A DNA stretch of 64,000 nucleotides, taken from contig NZ_CP045354.1 of assembly GCF_009363435.1 (NCBI RefSeq), positions 376,001-440,000 on the forward strand, read 5' to 3'. This document shows positions 16,507 through 25,629 of the stretch, piece after piece; positions within the stretch are counted from its first letter, which is position 1, and every line of letters begins with the position of its first letter. Under the pieces are notes generated by a model. The model did not search any database and was not told where the DNA came from. It saw only the letters and a list, made by a program, of their open reading frames with translations. The DNA is from Labrenzia sp. THAF82. GTDB lineage: Bacteria > Pseudomonadota > Alphaproteobacteria > Rhizobiales > Stappiaceae. The position numbers were made by a program, and so were the translations under genes.

Positions 16507-17648
16507 GCACGCAGCCCAAGGTCTTCAAGAACGCCAAACTTGTTCTGCCCGACGATGTGTTGAACGGTTCGCTTCAAATTGACGAAGCGGGGCTGATTGC
16601 CGGTGTCGCGTCTCCCACGGAAACAGATGGTCACGATTGTGACGGCGACTATTTGCTTCCAGGTCTGGTTGAGCTGCATACGGACCACCTTGAAACACAC
16701 TATGCACCGCGCCCAAAGGTTCGCTGGAACCCGATTTCAGCCGTTCAGGCGCACGATGCGCAAATTGCCTGCGCCGGTATTACGACTGTGTTCGATGCAT
16801 TGCGGGTCGGCATGGATGAAGACGCTGATCTCAGATATCCGGATATGCGCAAGCTCGCAGACGCGATCGAAACCGGACAGCAGGAACATCGACTGCGGGC
16901 CGACCACTTTATCCATCTCCGCTGTGAAGTTTCGGCACCGGATGTGCTCGAGGCTTTCAAGGTGTTCGAAGACGACGACAGCATTCGCCTGATCTCGTTG
17001 ATGGACCATACGCCCGGGCAGCGCCAATTCGTTTCGCTGGATGCCTACAAGATCTATTATCAGGGCAAAAAAGGCTTTTCTGACGCGCAGATGGAGGAGT
17101 TTATCCGCCGACGTCAGGAGCGTGCCAGCGGCCTGGCACCGGAAAACCGGCAAAAGCTCTCGGAAATTGCGCTGGCACGCGGTATCGCCATAGCAAGTCA
17201 TGACGATGCAACACAGGATCATGTCGATGAGGCGATCGACCTAAATACGAAGATCGCAGAGTTTCCGACGACGGTTGAGGCGGCGAAGGCGTCTCATGCG
17301 GCCGGTATGGCGGTCCTTATGGGAGCACCCAACGTGGTCCGGGGCGGCTCACACTCCGGCAACGTGTCTGCAAGGGAACTTGCAGAAGCCGGTGTTCTGG
17401 ATGTTTTGTCCTCCGACTATGTTCCAGTGTCTCTTCTTCAGGCCTCGTTTCAGTTGGCGGAAGAGATCGAGAGCATCTCTTTGCCGAAAGCCGTTGCCAT
17501 GGTGACATCGACACCGGCCAACGCCATTGGACTGTCTGACCGAGGTGCATTGTCGCCGGGTCTACGGGCGGATCTCATCCAGGTGAAGATGGTCGGAAAC
17601 ATTCCGATTGTCCGGGGTGTCTGGCGTGAGGGCCGGCGGGTTGCCTGA
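16503..17648 (+). CDS. phnM: Alpha-D-ribose 1-methylphosphonate 5-triphosphate diphosphatase PhnM
   Basis: 381-residue amidohydrolase-fold enzyme that removes pyrophosphate from ribose 1-phosphonate triphosphate before PhnJ acts. The metal-binding motif LPGLVELHTDHLETH is followed by YAPRPKVRW, as in PhnM. Later elements include LMDHTPGQRQF, IASHDDATQDH and GAPNVVRGGSHSGNVS, all family features. It overlaps the DUF1045 gene by 4 bases and is followed after one base by phnN. Confidence 0.96.
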   Translation: MSTQPKVFKNAKLVLPDDVLNGSLQIDEAGLIAGVASPTETDGHDCDGDYLLPGLVELHTDHLETHYAPRPKVRWNPISAVQAHDAQIACAGITTVFDALRVGMDEDADLRYPDMRKLADAIETGQQEHRLRADHFIHLRCEVSAPDVLEAFKVFEDDDSIRLISLMDHTPGQRQFVSLDAYKIYYQGKKGFSDAQMEEFIRRRQERASGLAPENRQKLSEIALARGIAIASHDDATQDHVDEAIDLNTKIAEFPTTVEAAKASHAAGMAVLMGAPNVVRGGSHSGNVSARELAEAGVLDVLSSDYVPVSLLQASFQLAEEIESISLPKAVAMVTSTPANAIGLSDRGALSPGLRADLIQVKMVGNIPIVRGVWREGRRVA

Positions 17649-17649
17649 C

Positions 17650-18216
17650 ATGCCGGTTGATGATGCCGGACTTGGCCCGGGCCGTATGGTTTTGGTTGTT
17701 GGACCGAGCGGAGCCGGAAAAGACACGCTTATGGCGGCCCTCCATGAGCGGTTGAAGTTCAGAAGTGATGTGGTGTTTGCGCGTCGCGCCATCACACGTG
17801 ACGCAGATCCGGAGGCGGAAGACCACGATACGCTCAGTCGGGATGAATTCGAACGACTTGCCAAGAGGCAGGAGGTTGCCCTTTCCTGGGAAGCGCACGG
17901 TCTGGGCTATGTCATTCCGAAATCCTATGATGCGGCCATCGCCATGGGAGTGACGGTGATTGCCAATGGATCACGGAAAGTTCTTGAGCGGGCGGCGCAA
18001 AAGTATCAATCGGCTATCGTTCTTCTGATTACGGCTCCAATTGAAGTGCTTGCCGAGCGTCTGTCCGCCCGTGGGCGGGAAACCAAAGATGACATCAGGC
18101 GACGGCTTCAAAGGGCTGATCTGGAGCCGGACCAGGTTGCGAATCTGGTCCGAATTGAAAACACGGGTACAGTCGAAGATGGCGTTGCAGCAATGATGAA
18201 AGCGCTGGGCTACTAG
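17650..18216 (+). CDS. phnN: Ribose 1,5-bisphosphate phosphokinase PhnN
   Basis: 188-residue guanylate-kinase-like enzyme that phosphorylates ribose 1,5-bisphosphate to PRPP, linking phosphonate breakdown to nucleotide synthesis. The P-loop is VVGPSGAGKDTLM; RRAITRDADPEAEDHDTLS and ALSWEAHGLGYVIP follow as in PhnN. The ATG at 17650, one base after the phnM stop, is chosen over a longer frame starting inside phnM at 17608. It is the last gene of the operon. Confidence 0.94.
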   Translation: MPVDDAGLGPGRMVLVVGPSGAGKDTLMAALHERLKFRSDVVFARRAITRDADPEAEDHDTLSRDEFERLAKRQEVALSWEAHGLGYVIPKSYDAAIAMGVTVIANGSRKVLERAAQKYQSAIVLLITAPIEVLAERLSARGRETKDDIRRRLQRADLEPDQVANLVRIENTGTVEDGVAAMMKALGY

Positions 18217-18372
18217 ACGCGGTCGGGCTGCACAATCGGGGGACGGCAATTGCCGCAGCTTCCTTGACTCCTTCCAACGTTTCAGGCATAGACCCGCCAA
18301 CTCCATTTGAGTGACTGAAATTCGAACTGCCGACCGGGACCCGCACAGGTGTAAAGAGAGCCCGGAGGTTAA

Positions 18373-18401
18373 CACCCGACAGCGCGTTGCGCCCTCGGGT
18401 G
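18373..18401 (+). promoter_or_regulatory. Strong imperfect hairpin upstream of ffh
   Basis: CACCCGA-CA-GCGC-GTT-GCGC-CC-TCGGGTG forms an 11-bp stem with one symmetric 2x2 internal loop. It ends about 100 bases before the ffh start. No T-run follows, so it does not look like a classic terminator of the phn operon; it could be an operator or part of the ffh leader. Confidence 0.45.
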
Positions 18402-18499
18402 CTAAACTGCTTTGCATGGCTCGAACTGTTTGGATTTGTGTACCGGTTGCCCATATGGATCGGGAGTTCTCCCGAAACTGACGAGTTTAAGGACCACTG

Positions 18500-20047
18500 A
18501 TGTTTGAAAGCCTGTCCGATCGATTAAGCGGAATTTTCGACAAGCTCACGGGCCGTGGAGCGTTGTCGGAAAACGACGTCAATGAAGCGCTGCGCGAAAT
18601 TCGCCGTGCGCTGATTGAAGCCGATGTCGCGTTGCCGATCGTTCGCTCCTTTACCGACAAGGTTCGCAACCGGGCTGTCGGCGCGGAAGTGGTAAAGTCC
18701 GTCACGCCTGGCCAGATGGTCGTGAAGATTGTGCACGATCAGCTGATTGAGATGCTCGGCGAAGAAGGGCAACCGATCGATCTCAATGCGCCCGCGCCGG
18801 TCGCAATCATGATGGTCGGTCTGCAAGGTTCAGGTAAAACGACCACGACTGCAAAGATTGCCCGGCGGATGACCCTGCGCGACAAGCGCCGTGTCCTGAT
18901 GGCATCGCTTGATACCCGCCGTCCGGCGGCTCAGGAGCAGCTGAAGGTTCTTGGTGAGCAGAACGAGATCGACACGTTGCCGATCATCGAAGGCCAGGGC
19001 CCTGTTGAGATCGCCAATCGGGCCATGTCGGCTGCAAAGCTTGGCGGTTATGACGTTGTCCTGCTCGATACTGCCGGCCGCATTCATATCGATGAGCCGC
19101 TGATGGTCGAGATGGCGGAAGTCAAATCCGCAGCTCAGCCTCACGAAATCCTGCTTGTAGCCGATTCCCTGACTGGTCAGGACGCCGTTAATCTGGCCAA
19201 GAATTTCGACGAACGGGTCGGCATCACCGGTATTGCGCTGACACGTATGGACGGTGATGGTCGCGGCGGTGCGGCCTTGTCCATGCAGGCGGTTACGGGC
19301 AAACCGGTCAAGTTGATCGGTACCGGTGAAAAATCCGACGCTCTTGAAGACTTTCACCCGAAACGGATCGCCGACCGTATTCTGGGCATGGGCGACATCG
19401 TCTCGCTGGTGGAAAAGGCGGCCGAGGCCATCGACGCGGAAAAAGCCGCCAAGATGGCCAAGAAGATGCAGAAGGGTCATTTCGACCTGGACGATCTTGC
19501 CGAACAGCTGAAGCAGATGGAAAAACTTGGCGGTATGTCCGGAATGATGGGCATGCTTCCCGGTGTCGGCAAAATGAAAAAGCAGATCGAAGCGGCCAAC
19601 ATCGACGACAAGATGTTCAAGCGGCAGGTTGCGATCATTCAATCAATGACACCGACGGAACGGCAGAAGCCTGATCTGCTGAAAGCCAGCCGTAAAAAAC
19701 GTATTGCCGCAGGCTCCGGCGTTCAGGTAGCTGACGTCAACAAACTCCTGAAGATGCATCGCCAGATGGCGGACATGATGAAGAAGATGGGCAAGGGCAA
19801 AGGCATGCTGGGCAAGCTGATGGGCGGCATGGGCGGCGGAATGCCTGATGTCGATCCGAAGCAGCTTGAGGAAATGGCCAAATCCGGTCAATTGCCGGGT
19901 GGCATGGAGCTGCCTAAGGGCCTGCCCGGTGGCATGCCTGGCGGTCTGGGCGGTGCCGGACTGCCCCCCGGTATGCCGGGCCTGCCTGGTCTGGGTGGTC
20001 CGAAGCTGCCCGGATTGCCGGGAATGGGTAAGGGCAAAAAGCGATGA
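18500..20047 (+). CDS. ffh: Signal recognition particle protein Ffh
   Basis: 515-residue SRP54 GTPase that binds signal sequences on ribosomes and delivers them to FtsY. The helical N domain (1-90) is followed by the G domain with GLQGSGKTTTTAKIA, DTRRPAAQEQL, DTAGR and TRMDGDGRGGAAL. The methionine-rich M domain follows (GMSGMMGMLPGVGKMKKQ). The C-terminal tail of about 60 residues is unusually rich in Gly, Pro and Met and rather long. Its stop overlaps the chorismate mutase gene by 4 bases. Confidence 0.97.
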   Translation: MFESLSDRLSGIFDKLTGRGALSENDVNEALREIRRALIEADVALPIVRSFTDKVRNRAVGAEVVKSVTPGQMVVKIVHDQLIEMLGEEGQPIDLNAPAPVAIMMVGLQGSGKTTTTAKIARRMTLRDKRRVLMASLDTRRPAAQEQLKVLGEQNEIDTLPIIEGQGPVEIANRAMSAAKLGGYDVVLLDTAGRIHIDEPLMVEMAEVKSAAQPHEILLVADSLTGQDAVNLAKNFDERVGITGIALTRMDGDGRGGAALSMQAVTGKPVKLIGTGEKSDALEDFHPKRIADRILGMGDIVSLVEKAAEAIDAEKAAKMAKKMQKGHFDLDDLAEQLKQMEKLGGMSGMMGMLPGVGKMKKQIEAANIDDKMFKRQVAIIQSMTPTERQKPDLLKASRKKRIAAGSGVQVADVNKLLKMHRQMADMMKKMGKGKGMLGKLMGGMGGGMPDVDPKQLEEMAKSGQLPGGMELPKGLPGGMPGGLGGAGLPPGMPGLPGLGGPKLPGLPGMGKGKKR

Positions 20048-20367
20048 GCGAAGCTGAAACACGGCTCGCAGAGAGCGAAGCGCTTGGTGAGTTGAAATCA
20101 CTCAGAGCCTCTATCGACAACATCGATGCAGCGCTCATTCACATGCTCGCAGAGCGGTTCAAATGCACCCAGAAAGTGGGTGTCCTGAAAGCCACAAACG
20201 ACCTGCCGCCGGCTGATCCGGCGCGGGAAAAGATTCAGATCGAGCGGCTGAGGCAACTGGCCGGTGACGCCAATCTCGATCCTGATTTTGCCGAGAAACT
20301 GCTGAACTTCATCGTTCGCGAAGTGATCCGGCACCATGAAGCCATTGCCGCGAAAACCGGCAGCTAG
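20044..20367 (+). CDS. Chorismate mutase (AroQ type)
   Basis: 107-residue stand-alone chorismate mutase of the all-helical AroQ class, converting chorismate to prephenate for Phe/Tyr synthesis. It shows [23 protein letters not shown], then [20 protein letters not shown] and the C-terminal EVIRHHEAI segment. It overlaps ffh (ATGA) and precedes rpsP by 17 bases, a placement shared by many Rhizobiales, so it is co-transcribed with translation genes. Confidence 0.92.
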   Translation: MSEAETRLAESEALGELKSLRASIDNIDAALIHMLAERFKCTQKVGVLKATNDLPPADPAREKIQIERLRQLAGDANLDPDFAEKLLNFIVREVIRHHEAIAAKTGS

Positions 20368-20384
20368 AAACTGGAGACATAAAA

Positions 20385-20789
20385 ATGGCTACGAAAATTC
20401 GCCTGGCACGCGGCGGTTCCAAGAAGCGCCCGTATTACCGTATCGTTGTTGCAGATATCCGCTCCCCGCGTGATGGCCGCTTCATTGAAAAAGTTGGTTC
20501 TTACGACCCGATGCTGCCGAAGGATTCCGAAGAGCGCGTCAATTTGAATGTCGAGCGCATTCAATACTGGCTCGACAACGGTGCAAAGCCGACGGACCGC
20601 GTACACCGTTTCCTGGATGCTGCCGGTCTTTTGAAACGCGAAGCACGCAACAACCCGAAAAAAGCTGAGCCGGGTGCAAAGGCGAAAGAGCGTCTGGAAG
20701 CCAAGCGCATGGCTGAAGAAGAAGCCGCTGCAGCGGCTGCTGAACCGGCAGCTGAAGAAGCAGCAACTGAAGAAGCTGCTGCTGAATAA
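20385..20789 (+). CDS. rpsP: 30S ribosomal protein bS16
   Basis: 134 residues. The conserved core (1-85) starts [20 protein letters not shown] and includes [10 protein letters not shown]. The C-terminal 50 residues are an extension rich in Ala and Glu ([20 protein letters not shown]), longer than the E. coli protein (82 residues) but common in alphaproteobacteria. It heads the classical rpsP-rimM-trmD-rplS order. Confidence 0.97.
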   Translation: MATKIRLARGGSKKRPYYRIVVADIRSPRDGRFIEKVGSYDPMLPKDSEERVNLNVERIQYWLDNGAKPTDRVHRFLDAAGLLKREARNNPKKAEPGAKAKERLEAKRMAEEEAAAAAAEPAAEEAATEEAAAE

Positions 20790-20836
20790 GCAATGATGTT
20801 TAAGCGCACCGGTCTTGCTGCTGGAGGTCTTTTGAC

Positions 20837-21391
20837 ATGACATCGTCTGAAGATCAGAAGATCCTCCTTGCAAAGATCGGTGCAGCTCATGGCATTCGCG
20901 GGGAAGTGCGGGTCAAGCCTTTTGGTGATGACCCGCTCTCCTTCACCGACTATGGGGTTCTGACCACAAAAGACGGGAAACGGTCGTTTGAGGTCAAGAA
21001 AGCGCGTGTGCAAAAGACGGTCGTGATTACCAGCTTCAAGGGCGTCACTGATCGCAATCAAGCGGAAGCGTTGAACGGCGTCGAACTCTATGTCGACCGC
21101 GACCAGCTTCCCGAGACTGATGACGATGAATTCTACTATTCAGATTTAAATGGCTTGACGGTGCTGGATCAGGGCAATGAGGTCCTGGGCAAGATCGTTG
21201 CGGTGCAGGATTTCGGTGCCGGTGATCTGCTCGAGATTCGTCCTAAGCGTGGCCGAACGTTCTACGTGCCCTTCACGAAGGACTTTGTGCCTGAAATCGA
21301 CCTCACCAATGGCAAAGTTCTTCTTGACTTGCCTGAAGACTATTTTTCCGAAGGAACGCCTGAGCCTTCAGAAGGCGCACCTGACAGGTAA
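20837..21391 (+). CDS. rimM: Ribosome maturation factor RimM
   Basis: 184-residue 16S rRNA processing factor that binds uS19 during 30S head assembly. It has ILLAKIGAAHGIRGEVRVKP at the N-terminus and a PRC-barrel C-terminal domain including VLGKIVAVQDFGAGDLLEI. The 3' end overlaps a convergent membrane gene by 52 bases. A GGAGG-like site (ctggaggtc) precedes the ATG. Confidence 0.95.
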   Translation: MTSSEDQKILLAKIGAAHGIRGEVRVKPFGDDPLSFTDYGVLTTKDGKRSFEVKKARVQKTVVITSFKGVTDRNQAEALNGVELYVDRDQLPETDDDEFYYSDLNGLTVLDQGNEVLGKIVAVQDFGAGDLLEIRPKRGRTFYVPFTKDFVPEIDLTNGKVLLDLPEDYFSEGTPEPSEGAPDR

Positions 21392-21858
21392 CGCGTCGGG
21401 ACCGGTTCTAGACCCATGCCACTGAAATCAAGTTCTTCCGGAGTGTCCTGGACGGCTTGCCGTGCCTCGGACCGGATAAGGGCAATCAACGCAACAACCA
21501 GGGTCACGCCAATACCATTGGCGAACGCGTCAGGAAGCGACATTTCGTGATGCGGTAAAAACCCTTGAACCACTTCTCCTGCCAAACCCATGGCAAAGGC
21601 GACGACGGCCGATATCCGCAAGCGACAACAAAACAGTGCATGGATGGAAAGGGTCAGTAACGCGAAGAAGCCGATATGGATGACCTTGTCATAGGGATGG
21701 CCTACGCCGGTGTTGAACACCAGTCCTACAAGCACACCGAAGCTGATCAGGATGACCAGCGGCAACAAACGGCTCATGGAGATATCAAGATAATGCCGGT
21801 CAATCCGGTCCTGCACGAACGCCGGTAGTTTGAAACGGAAGACTGGAAACCTGACCAC
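21340..21858 (-). CDS. VanZ-like membrane protein
   Basis: 172-residue protein with four or five hydrophobic segments. The pattern DKVIHIGFFALLTLSIHALF, then GLAGEVVQGFLPHHEMSLPD and FANGIGVTLVV, matches the VanZ-like family, whose molecular role is mostly unknown. It lies inside the rimM-trmD interval on the opposite strand and its last 17 codons overlap the end of rimM. The start could be at 21858 or at an internal Met 27 residues later. Confidence 0.75.
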   Translation of the reverse strand: MVRFPVFRFKLPAFVQDRIDRHYLDISMSRLLPLVILISFGVLVGLVFNTGVGHPYDKVIHIGFFALLTLSIHALFCCRLRISAVVAFAMGLAGEVVQGFLPHHEMSLPDAFANGIGVTLVVALIALIRSEARQAVQDTPEELDFSGMGLEPVPTRYLSGAPSEGSGVPSEK

Positions 21859-22037
21859 CTTGGGACACCTGACTGAAACGCACTTGCCACACGATGGGCC
21901 GTACCCTAATCAGTGCTTCCTTCAGGTTAAGAACCTGTAAGGGTGCGTTGACTTTTTTTGTTATGGTTAACCTATTCCTAACTGCACAGATATCGGCGAT
22001 GTAACCCGGCCGGAAAAGCACTGAAAGACGAAGCGCA

Positions 22038-22748
22038 ATGGCGTTCAAGGCGACACTGTTGACCCTTTACCCGGACATGTTTCCAGGCCCGCTTGGCCAC
22101 AGCTTGTCTGGTAGAGCTTTGGAAAAGGACCTTTGGAACCTTGAGACACGCCAGATCCGGGACTTTGCAACAGATAAACATCGCTCAGTAGATGACACGC
22201 CTGCTGGCGGTGGTGCTGGAATGGTTCTGCGTGCAGACATTCTGGCAAAGGCGATCGATGCCGCAGCGTCTTCCGAAGACCCGCGTCCACGAATATTGAT
22301 GAGCCCGCGCGGACTTCCCTTCACGCAGGAACGCGCCCACGAGCTGGCCGCCGGGCCCGGCGCAATTATCATCTGTGGTCGTTTTGAAGGTGTTGATCAA
22401 CGTGTGATCGACGGGCGGGATCTCGAAGAGGTTTCAATAGGCGATTACATACTGTCGGGCGGCGAGATCGGTGCGATCACGATGCTGGACGCGATTATCC
22501 GGCTGATCCCGGGTGTCATGGGGAATATGGAAAGTGCAGATACGGAAAGCTTCGAAACCGGGCTTTTGGAGCACCCGCACTATACGCGCCCTGCGGAATT
22601 TGAAGGACGTGCCATTCCAGAAGTTCTGACTTCGGGAAATCACAAGAAAATCCATGACTGGCGCATGGCCGAAGCAGAGCGCCTCACCCGTGAACGCAGA
22701 CCGGATCTATGGGATGCCTATATGGCGGATGAGGATGACGTGGATTGA
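22038..22748 (+). CDS. trmD: tRNA (guanine37-N1)-methyltransferase TrmD
   Basis: 236-residue SPOUT-class methyltransferase that makes m1G37 in tRNAs and prevents frameshifting. Conserved parts are [38 protein letters not shown] and the knot region [20 protein letters not shown]. It is separated from rimM by the opposite-strand VanZ-like gene, so it probably has its own promoter in 21860-22037. Confidence 0.97.
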   Translation: MAFKATLLTLYPDMFPGPLGHSLSGRALEKDLWNLETRQIRDFATDKHRSVDDTPAGGGAGMVLRADILAKAIDAAASSEDPRPRILMSPRGLPFTQERAHELAAGPGAIIICGRFEGVDQRVIDGRDLEEVSIGDYILSGGEIGAITMLDAIIRLIPGVMGNMESADTESFETGLLEHPHYTRPAEFEGRAIPEVLTSGNHKKIHDWRMAEAERLTRERRPDLWDAYMADEDDVD

Positions 22749-23059
22749 GTGCTCGAATGTGCCCGGGGAGGCCATAGCCGAACCAAATACGTCAATTGAC
22801 GGCAAACCTCAGATTAAGAAGCCCATTTTTGCATATTCTCTAATGACATTTTGCGAGATTTCCTGTATACGCCCGCGATGTTGGAAGAGGCGTGACCATC
22901 CTGATAGGGGGCGTGTTTCCTGAATTGCTTCTCCTGAGACGCAAATACTCAGAAAATTCCGGCAGATAATGCACCATGGCCCAAAGTCGGTGAACCCGTT
23001 TCCGGCCTTAGAACCGGACAGCGCTCTGACCGCTTTGTAAATGAAAAGGGAAAAATGCC
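22749..23059 (+). promoter_or_regulatory. Long leader region upstream of rplS
   Basis: 311 bases without a gene. Two small inverted repeats, CTGAG/CTCAG near 22933-22951 and TCCGG/CCGGA near 22999-23019, could form hairpins in an rplS leader. No known L19 autoregulatory RNA is recognised. Confidence 0.35.
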
Positions 23060-23530
23060 ATGAACATCATCGAGCAGCTTAATGCTGAAGAAATGGCGAA
23101 AATCGAAGAGCAGCGCAAACTGCCGGAATTTTCTCCAGGTGATACCGTTCGCGTCAATGTGAAGGTCACCGAAGGTAACCGGACACGTACACAGGCTTAC
23201 GAAGGTGTCTGCATCGCCCGTTCCGGCGGCGGCATCAACGAGAGCTTCACGGTTCGCAAGATTTCTTACGGTGAAGGCGTAGAGCGTGTCTTCCCGATCT
23301 ACTCTCCGATGCTTGAAGGCGTGGAAGTTGTCCGCCGCGGTAAAGTGCGCCGTGCGAAGCTTTACTATCTGCGCGACCGTCGTGGTAAGTCTGCACGCAT
23401 CACCGAAAACACCAATGTTCGCTCCAAGCGCCTCAACGAGGAGCAGCGCGCTGAAGCTGCTGCTGCAAAAGTTGCCAAGGCAGAAGCGAAAAAGGCCGAA
23501 GCAGAAGCAGCTGAAAACGCTGCAGAATAA
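23060..23530 (+). CDS. rplS: 50S ribosomal protein bL19
   Basis: 156 residues. The core (1-120) has [36 protein letters not shown] and [20 protein letters not shown], at the 30S-50S interface. A C-terminal extension of about 35 residues rich in Ala, Lys and Glu is longer than in E. coli (115 residues). A terminator follows after about 30 bases. Confidence 0.97.
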   Translation: MNIIEQLNAEEMAKIEEQRKLPEFSPGDTVRVNVKVTEGNRTRTQAYEGVCIARSGGGINESFTVRKISYGEGVERVFPIYSPMLEGVEVVRRGKVRRAKLYYLRDRRGKSARITENTNVRSKRLNEEQRAEAAAAKVAKAEAKKAEAEAAENAAE

Positions 23531-23558
23531 GCCGATCTGGCTTGAAAACACTTTTTGG

Positions 23559-23586
23559 AAAGGCGGTCCCAGAGGCCGCCTTTTTT
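23559..23586 (+). terminator. Rho-independent terminator after rplS
   Basis: Stem GGCGG (23562-23566) and CCGCC (23576-23580), extended by flanking A/T pairs, followed by TTTTTT. Confidence 0.85.
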
Positions 23587-23835
23587 GCAGTCTGGTGATG
23601 GCTGACGATCTGACGGTCAATCTCAGTTGAATTCAACTCAACTCGGCAATGCTTGACCTTCAAGCATCGCTGCGCCATTCACTAGGGCAACCGGCGCCGT
23701 GCAAGGTGCCAGCAGGCTTTCAAAGCTTGAGTTTACAGGACGCGACTTGAGACTCAGCTGAGTCCGAAGAAACTCCGGAGAGAAACGCTGCCTCATGACA
23801 GGCGCGCATCTCCGGTCGAAAATGAGGAGAGATCC
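23587..23835 (+). other. Upstream region of leuC
   Basis: About 250 bases between the rplS terminator and leuC. A GAGGAGAG ribosome binding site precedes the ATG. No leucine-rich leader peptide or riboswitch was found. Confidence 0.4.
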
Positions 23836-25248
23836 ATGGCTAAGGCACGGACGCTTTACGACAAAATCTGGGACGATCATGCAGTCGATATGCAGCCGGA
23901 CGGAACTGGTCTGCTTTATATTGATCGTCATCTGGTGCACGAAGTGACAAGCCCCCAGGCGTTTGAGGGTTTGCGCATGCATGGCCGTAAGGTGCGTCAG
24001 CCGCAAAAGACACTGGCGGTCGTCGACCACAACGTCCCGACCACTGACCGCAGACACGGTATCGACGATCCGGAATCTGCATTGCAGGTCGAAACGCTTG
24101 CCAAGAACGCCACTGAATTCGGCATCGAATATTATTCAGAACTGGATATGCGCCAGGGCGTTGTTCACATTGTGGGTCCTGAACAGGGCTTTACCCTGCC
24201 TGGAATGACAATCGTCTGCGGTGACAGCCACACATCAACCCATGGCGCTTTCGGATCTTTGGCGCACGGCATTGGCACATCTGAGGTCGAGCACGTTCTG
24301 GCAACGCAGACACTGATCCAGAAAAAAGCCAAGAACATGCTGGTCAAGGTCGAGGGTGAGATCCCCGAAGGCGTGACCGCCAAGGACATCGTGCTGGCGA
24401 TTATCGGCGAGATCGGTACAGCCGGTGGCACGGGCTATGTGATCGAATATGCTGGTGAAGCCATTCGTTCGCTGTCCATGGAAGGCCGGATGACGGTGTG
24501 TAACATGTCCATTGAGGCCGGTGCCCGTGCGGGTCTGATCGCCCCGGACCAGACCACGTTCGACTATATCGACGGCCGGCCGAAAGCTCCCAAGGGAGAG
24601 GCCTGGGAGATGGCGCTGTCCTATTGGAAAACCCTTTATTCCGATGCTGATGCCTATTTCGACAAGGTCGTGGAACTTGACGCTGCCAATCTGCCGCCGA
24701 TCGTTTCCTGGGGGTCCTCTCCTGAAGATGTTGTGTCGGTCGAAGGCGTGGTGCCCGATCCAGCCGAAATCGATGACGAAAACCGGCGCGATTCCAAAAA
24801 GCGCGCACTCGACTACATGGGTCTTGAACCCGGTACAAAGATCACGGACATCAAGATCGATCGGGCCTTTATTGGCTCCTGCACCAATGGTCGGATCGAA
24901 GACCTTCGGGCAGCTGCCGCTGTTATCGGAAATCACAAGGTCGCTTCTCACGTCAATGCCATGGTTGTTCCAGGGTCGGGTCTGGTAAAAGAACAGGCTG
25001 AGGAAGAAGGTCTGGACCTTGTGTTCAAGGAAGCCGGATTTGAGTGGCGCGAGCCAGGCTGTTCCATGTGTCTTGCGATGAACGCGGACAAGTTGAAGCC
25101 GGGCGAGCGTTGCGCGTCGACATCCAACCGGAATTTCGAAGGTCGTCAGGGTCACAAGGGCCGGACGCATCTGGTGTCACCTGCCATGGCTGCAGCGGCT
25201 GCGATTGCAGGTCATTTTGTCGATATCCGGGACTGGACGACGAATTGA
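23836..25248 (+). CDS. leuC: 3-isopropylmalate dehydratase large subunit
   Basis: 470-residue aconitase-family enzyme that, with LeuD, isomerises 2- to 3-isopropylmalate in leucine synthesis. Typical parts are [25 protein letters not shown], and the [4Fe-4S] cysteines in [12 protein letters not shown] and GCSMCLAMN. LeuD is not in the window, so the two subunits are encoded apart. A terminator follows directly. Confidence 0.97.
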   Translation: MAKARTLYDKIWDDHAVDMQPDGTGLLYIDRHLVHEVTSPQAFEGLRMHGRKVRQPQKTLAVVDHNVPTTDRRHGIDDPESALQVETLAKNATEFGIEYYSELDMRQGVVHIVGPEQGFTLPGMTIVCGDSHTSTHGAFGSLAHGIGTSEVEHVLATQTLIQKKAKNMLVKVEGEIPEGVTAKDIVLAIIGEIGTAGGTGYVIEYAGEAIRSLSMEGRMTVCNMSIEAGARAGLIAPDQTTFDYIDGRPKAPKGEAWEMALSYWKTLYSDADAYFDKVVELDAANLPPIVSWGSSPEDVVSVEGVVPDPAEIDDENRRDSKKRALDYMGLEPGTKITDIKIDRAFIGSCTNGRIEDLRAAAAVIGNHKVASHVNAMVVPGSGLVKEQAEEEGLDLVFKEAGFEWREPGCSMCLAMNADKLKPGERCASTSNRNFEGRQGHKGRTHLVSPAMAAAAAIAGHFVDIRDWTTN

Positions 25249-25271
25249 TTCGACCAAGATAAAGCAAATCA

Positions 25272-25295
25272 AGGGCGCCTCCGGGCGCCCTTTTT
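25272..25295 (+). terminator. Rho-independent terminator after leuC
   Basis: AGGGCGC and GCGCCCT pair around a CTCCGG loop, followed by TTTTT. Confidence 0.9.
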
Positions 25296-25483
25296 CGTTT
25301 CAATTGTAGATCTGTCGCAATGACGCAGCTGGCGTGGCGTTTGCGCAAATGATTCATAGATTTACGAAAAATCCTTTGACGGAAAACACCTTTCAACAAC
25401 TGTGACCGGAATTGAAAAAGGCGGGCTTCACAAGACTGTCACCTCGGCACTACAATACTCCGGTCACATAAGGACTTGTTCCG

Positions 25484-25620
25484 CCGTCCGATTATCCGGG
25501 CACAGAACAATCCGACGCGATCAACTTGGTTTCCCGCGCTGACGCGGGAATGCTGGCTGATCGGACTTTAGGAGTTGGAGCGATTTGCCCCGATGAAGGG
25601 AGATCGTTCTAAACGATAAG
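25484..25620 (+). ncRNA. Candidate structured leader RNA of the HNH gene
   Basis: Several inverted repeats are packed here. TTCCCGCG-CTGA-CGCGGGAA (25531-25550) is a perfect 8-bp stem with a tetraloop. CGATCA (25518-25523) pairs with TGATCG (25558-25563) around it. GTCCGAT (25486-25492) pairs with ATCGGAC (25560-25566) as a competing outer helix. ATCGTT-CTA-AACGAT (25603-25617) sits next to the start codon. The mutually exclusive outer helices look switch-like, but no known family is recognised. Confidence 0.4.
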
Positions 25621-25629
25621 GAGCGGAGA

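Noticed and set aside
21967..21982. CtrA-like site TTAA-N7-CTAAC upstream of trmD
   Set aside because: One mismatch in the second half site; in AT-containing intergenic DNA such near-matches are expected by chance.
24235..25170. 311-codon minus-strand open frame opposite leuC
   Set aside because: Antisense of a highly conserved enzyme; no ribosome binding site or domain.
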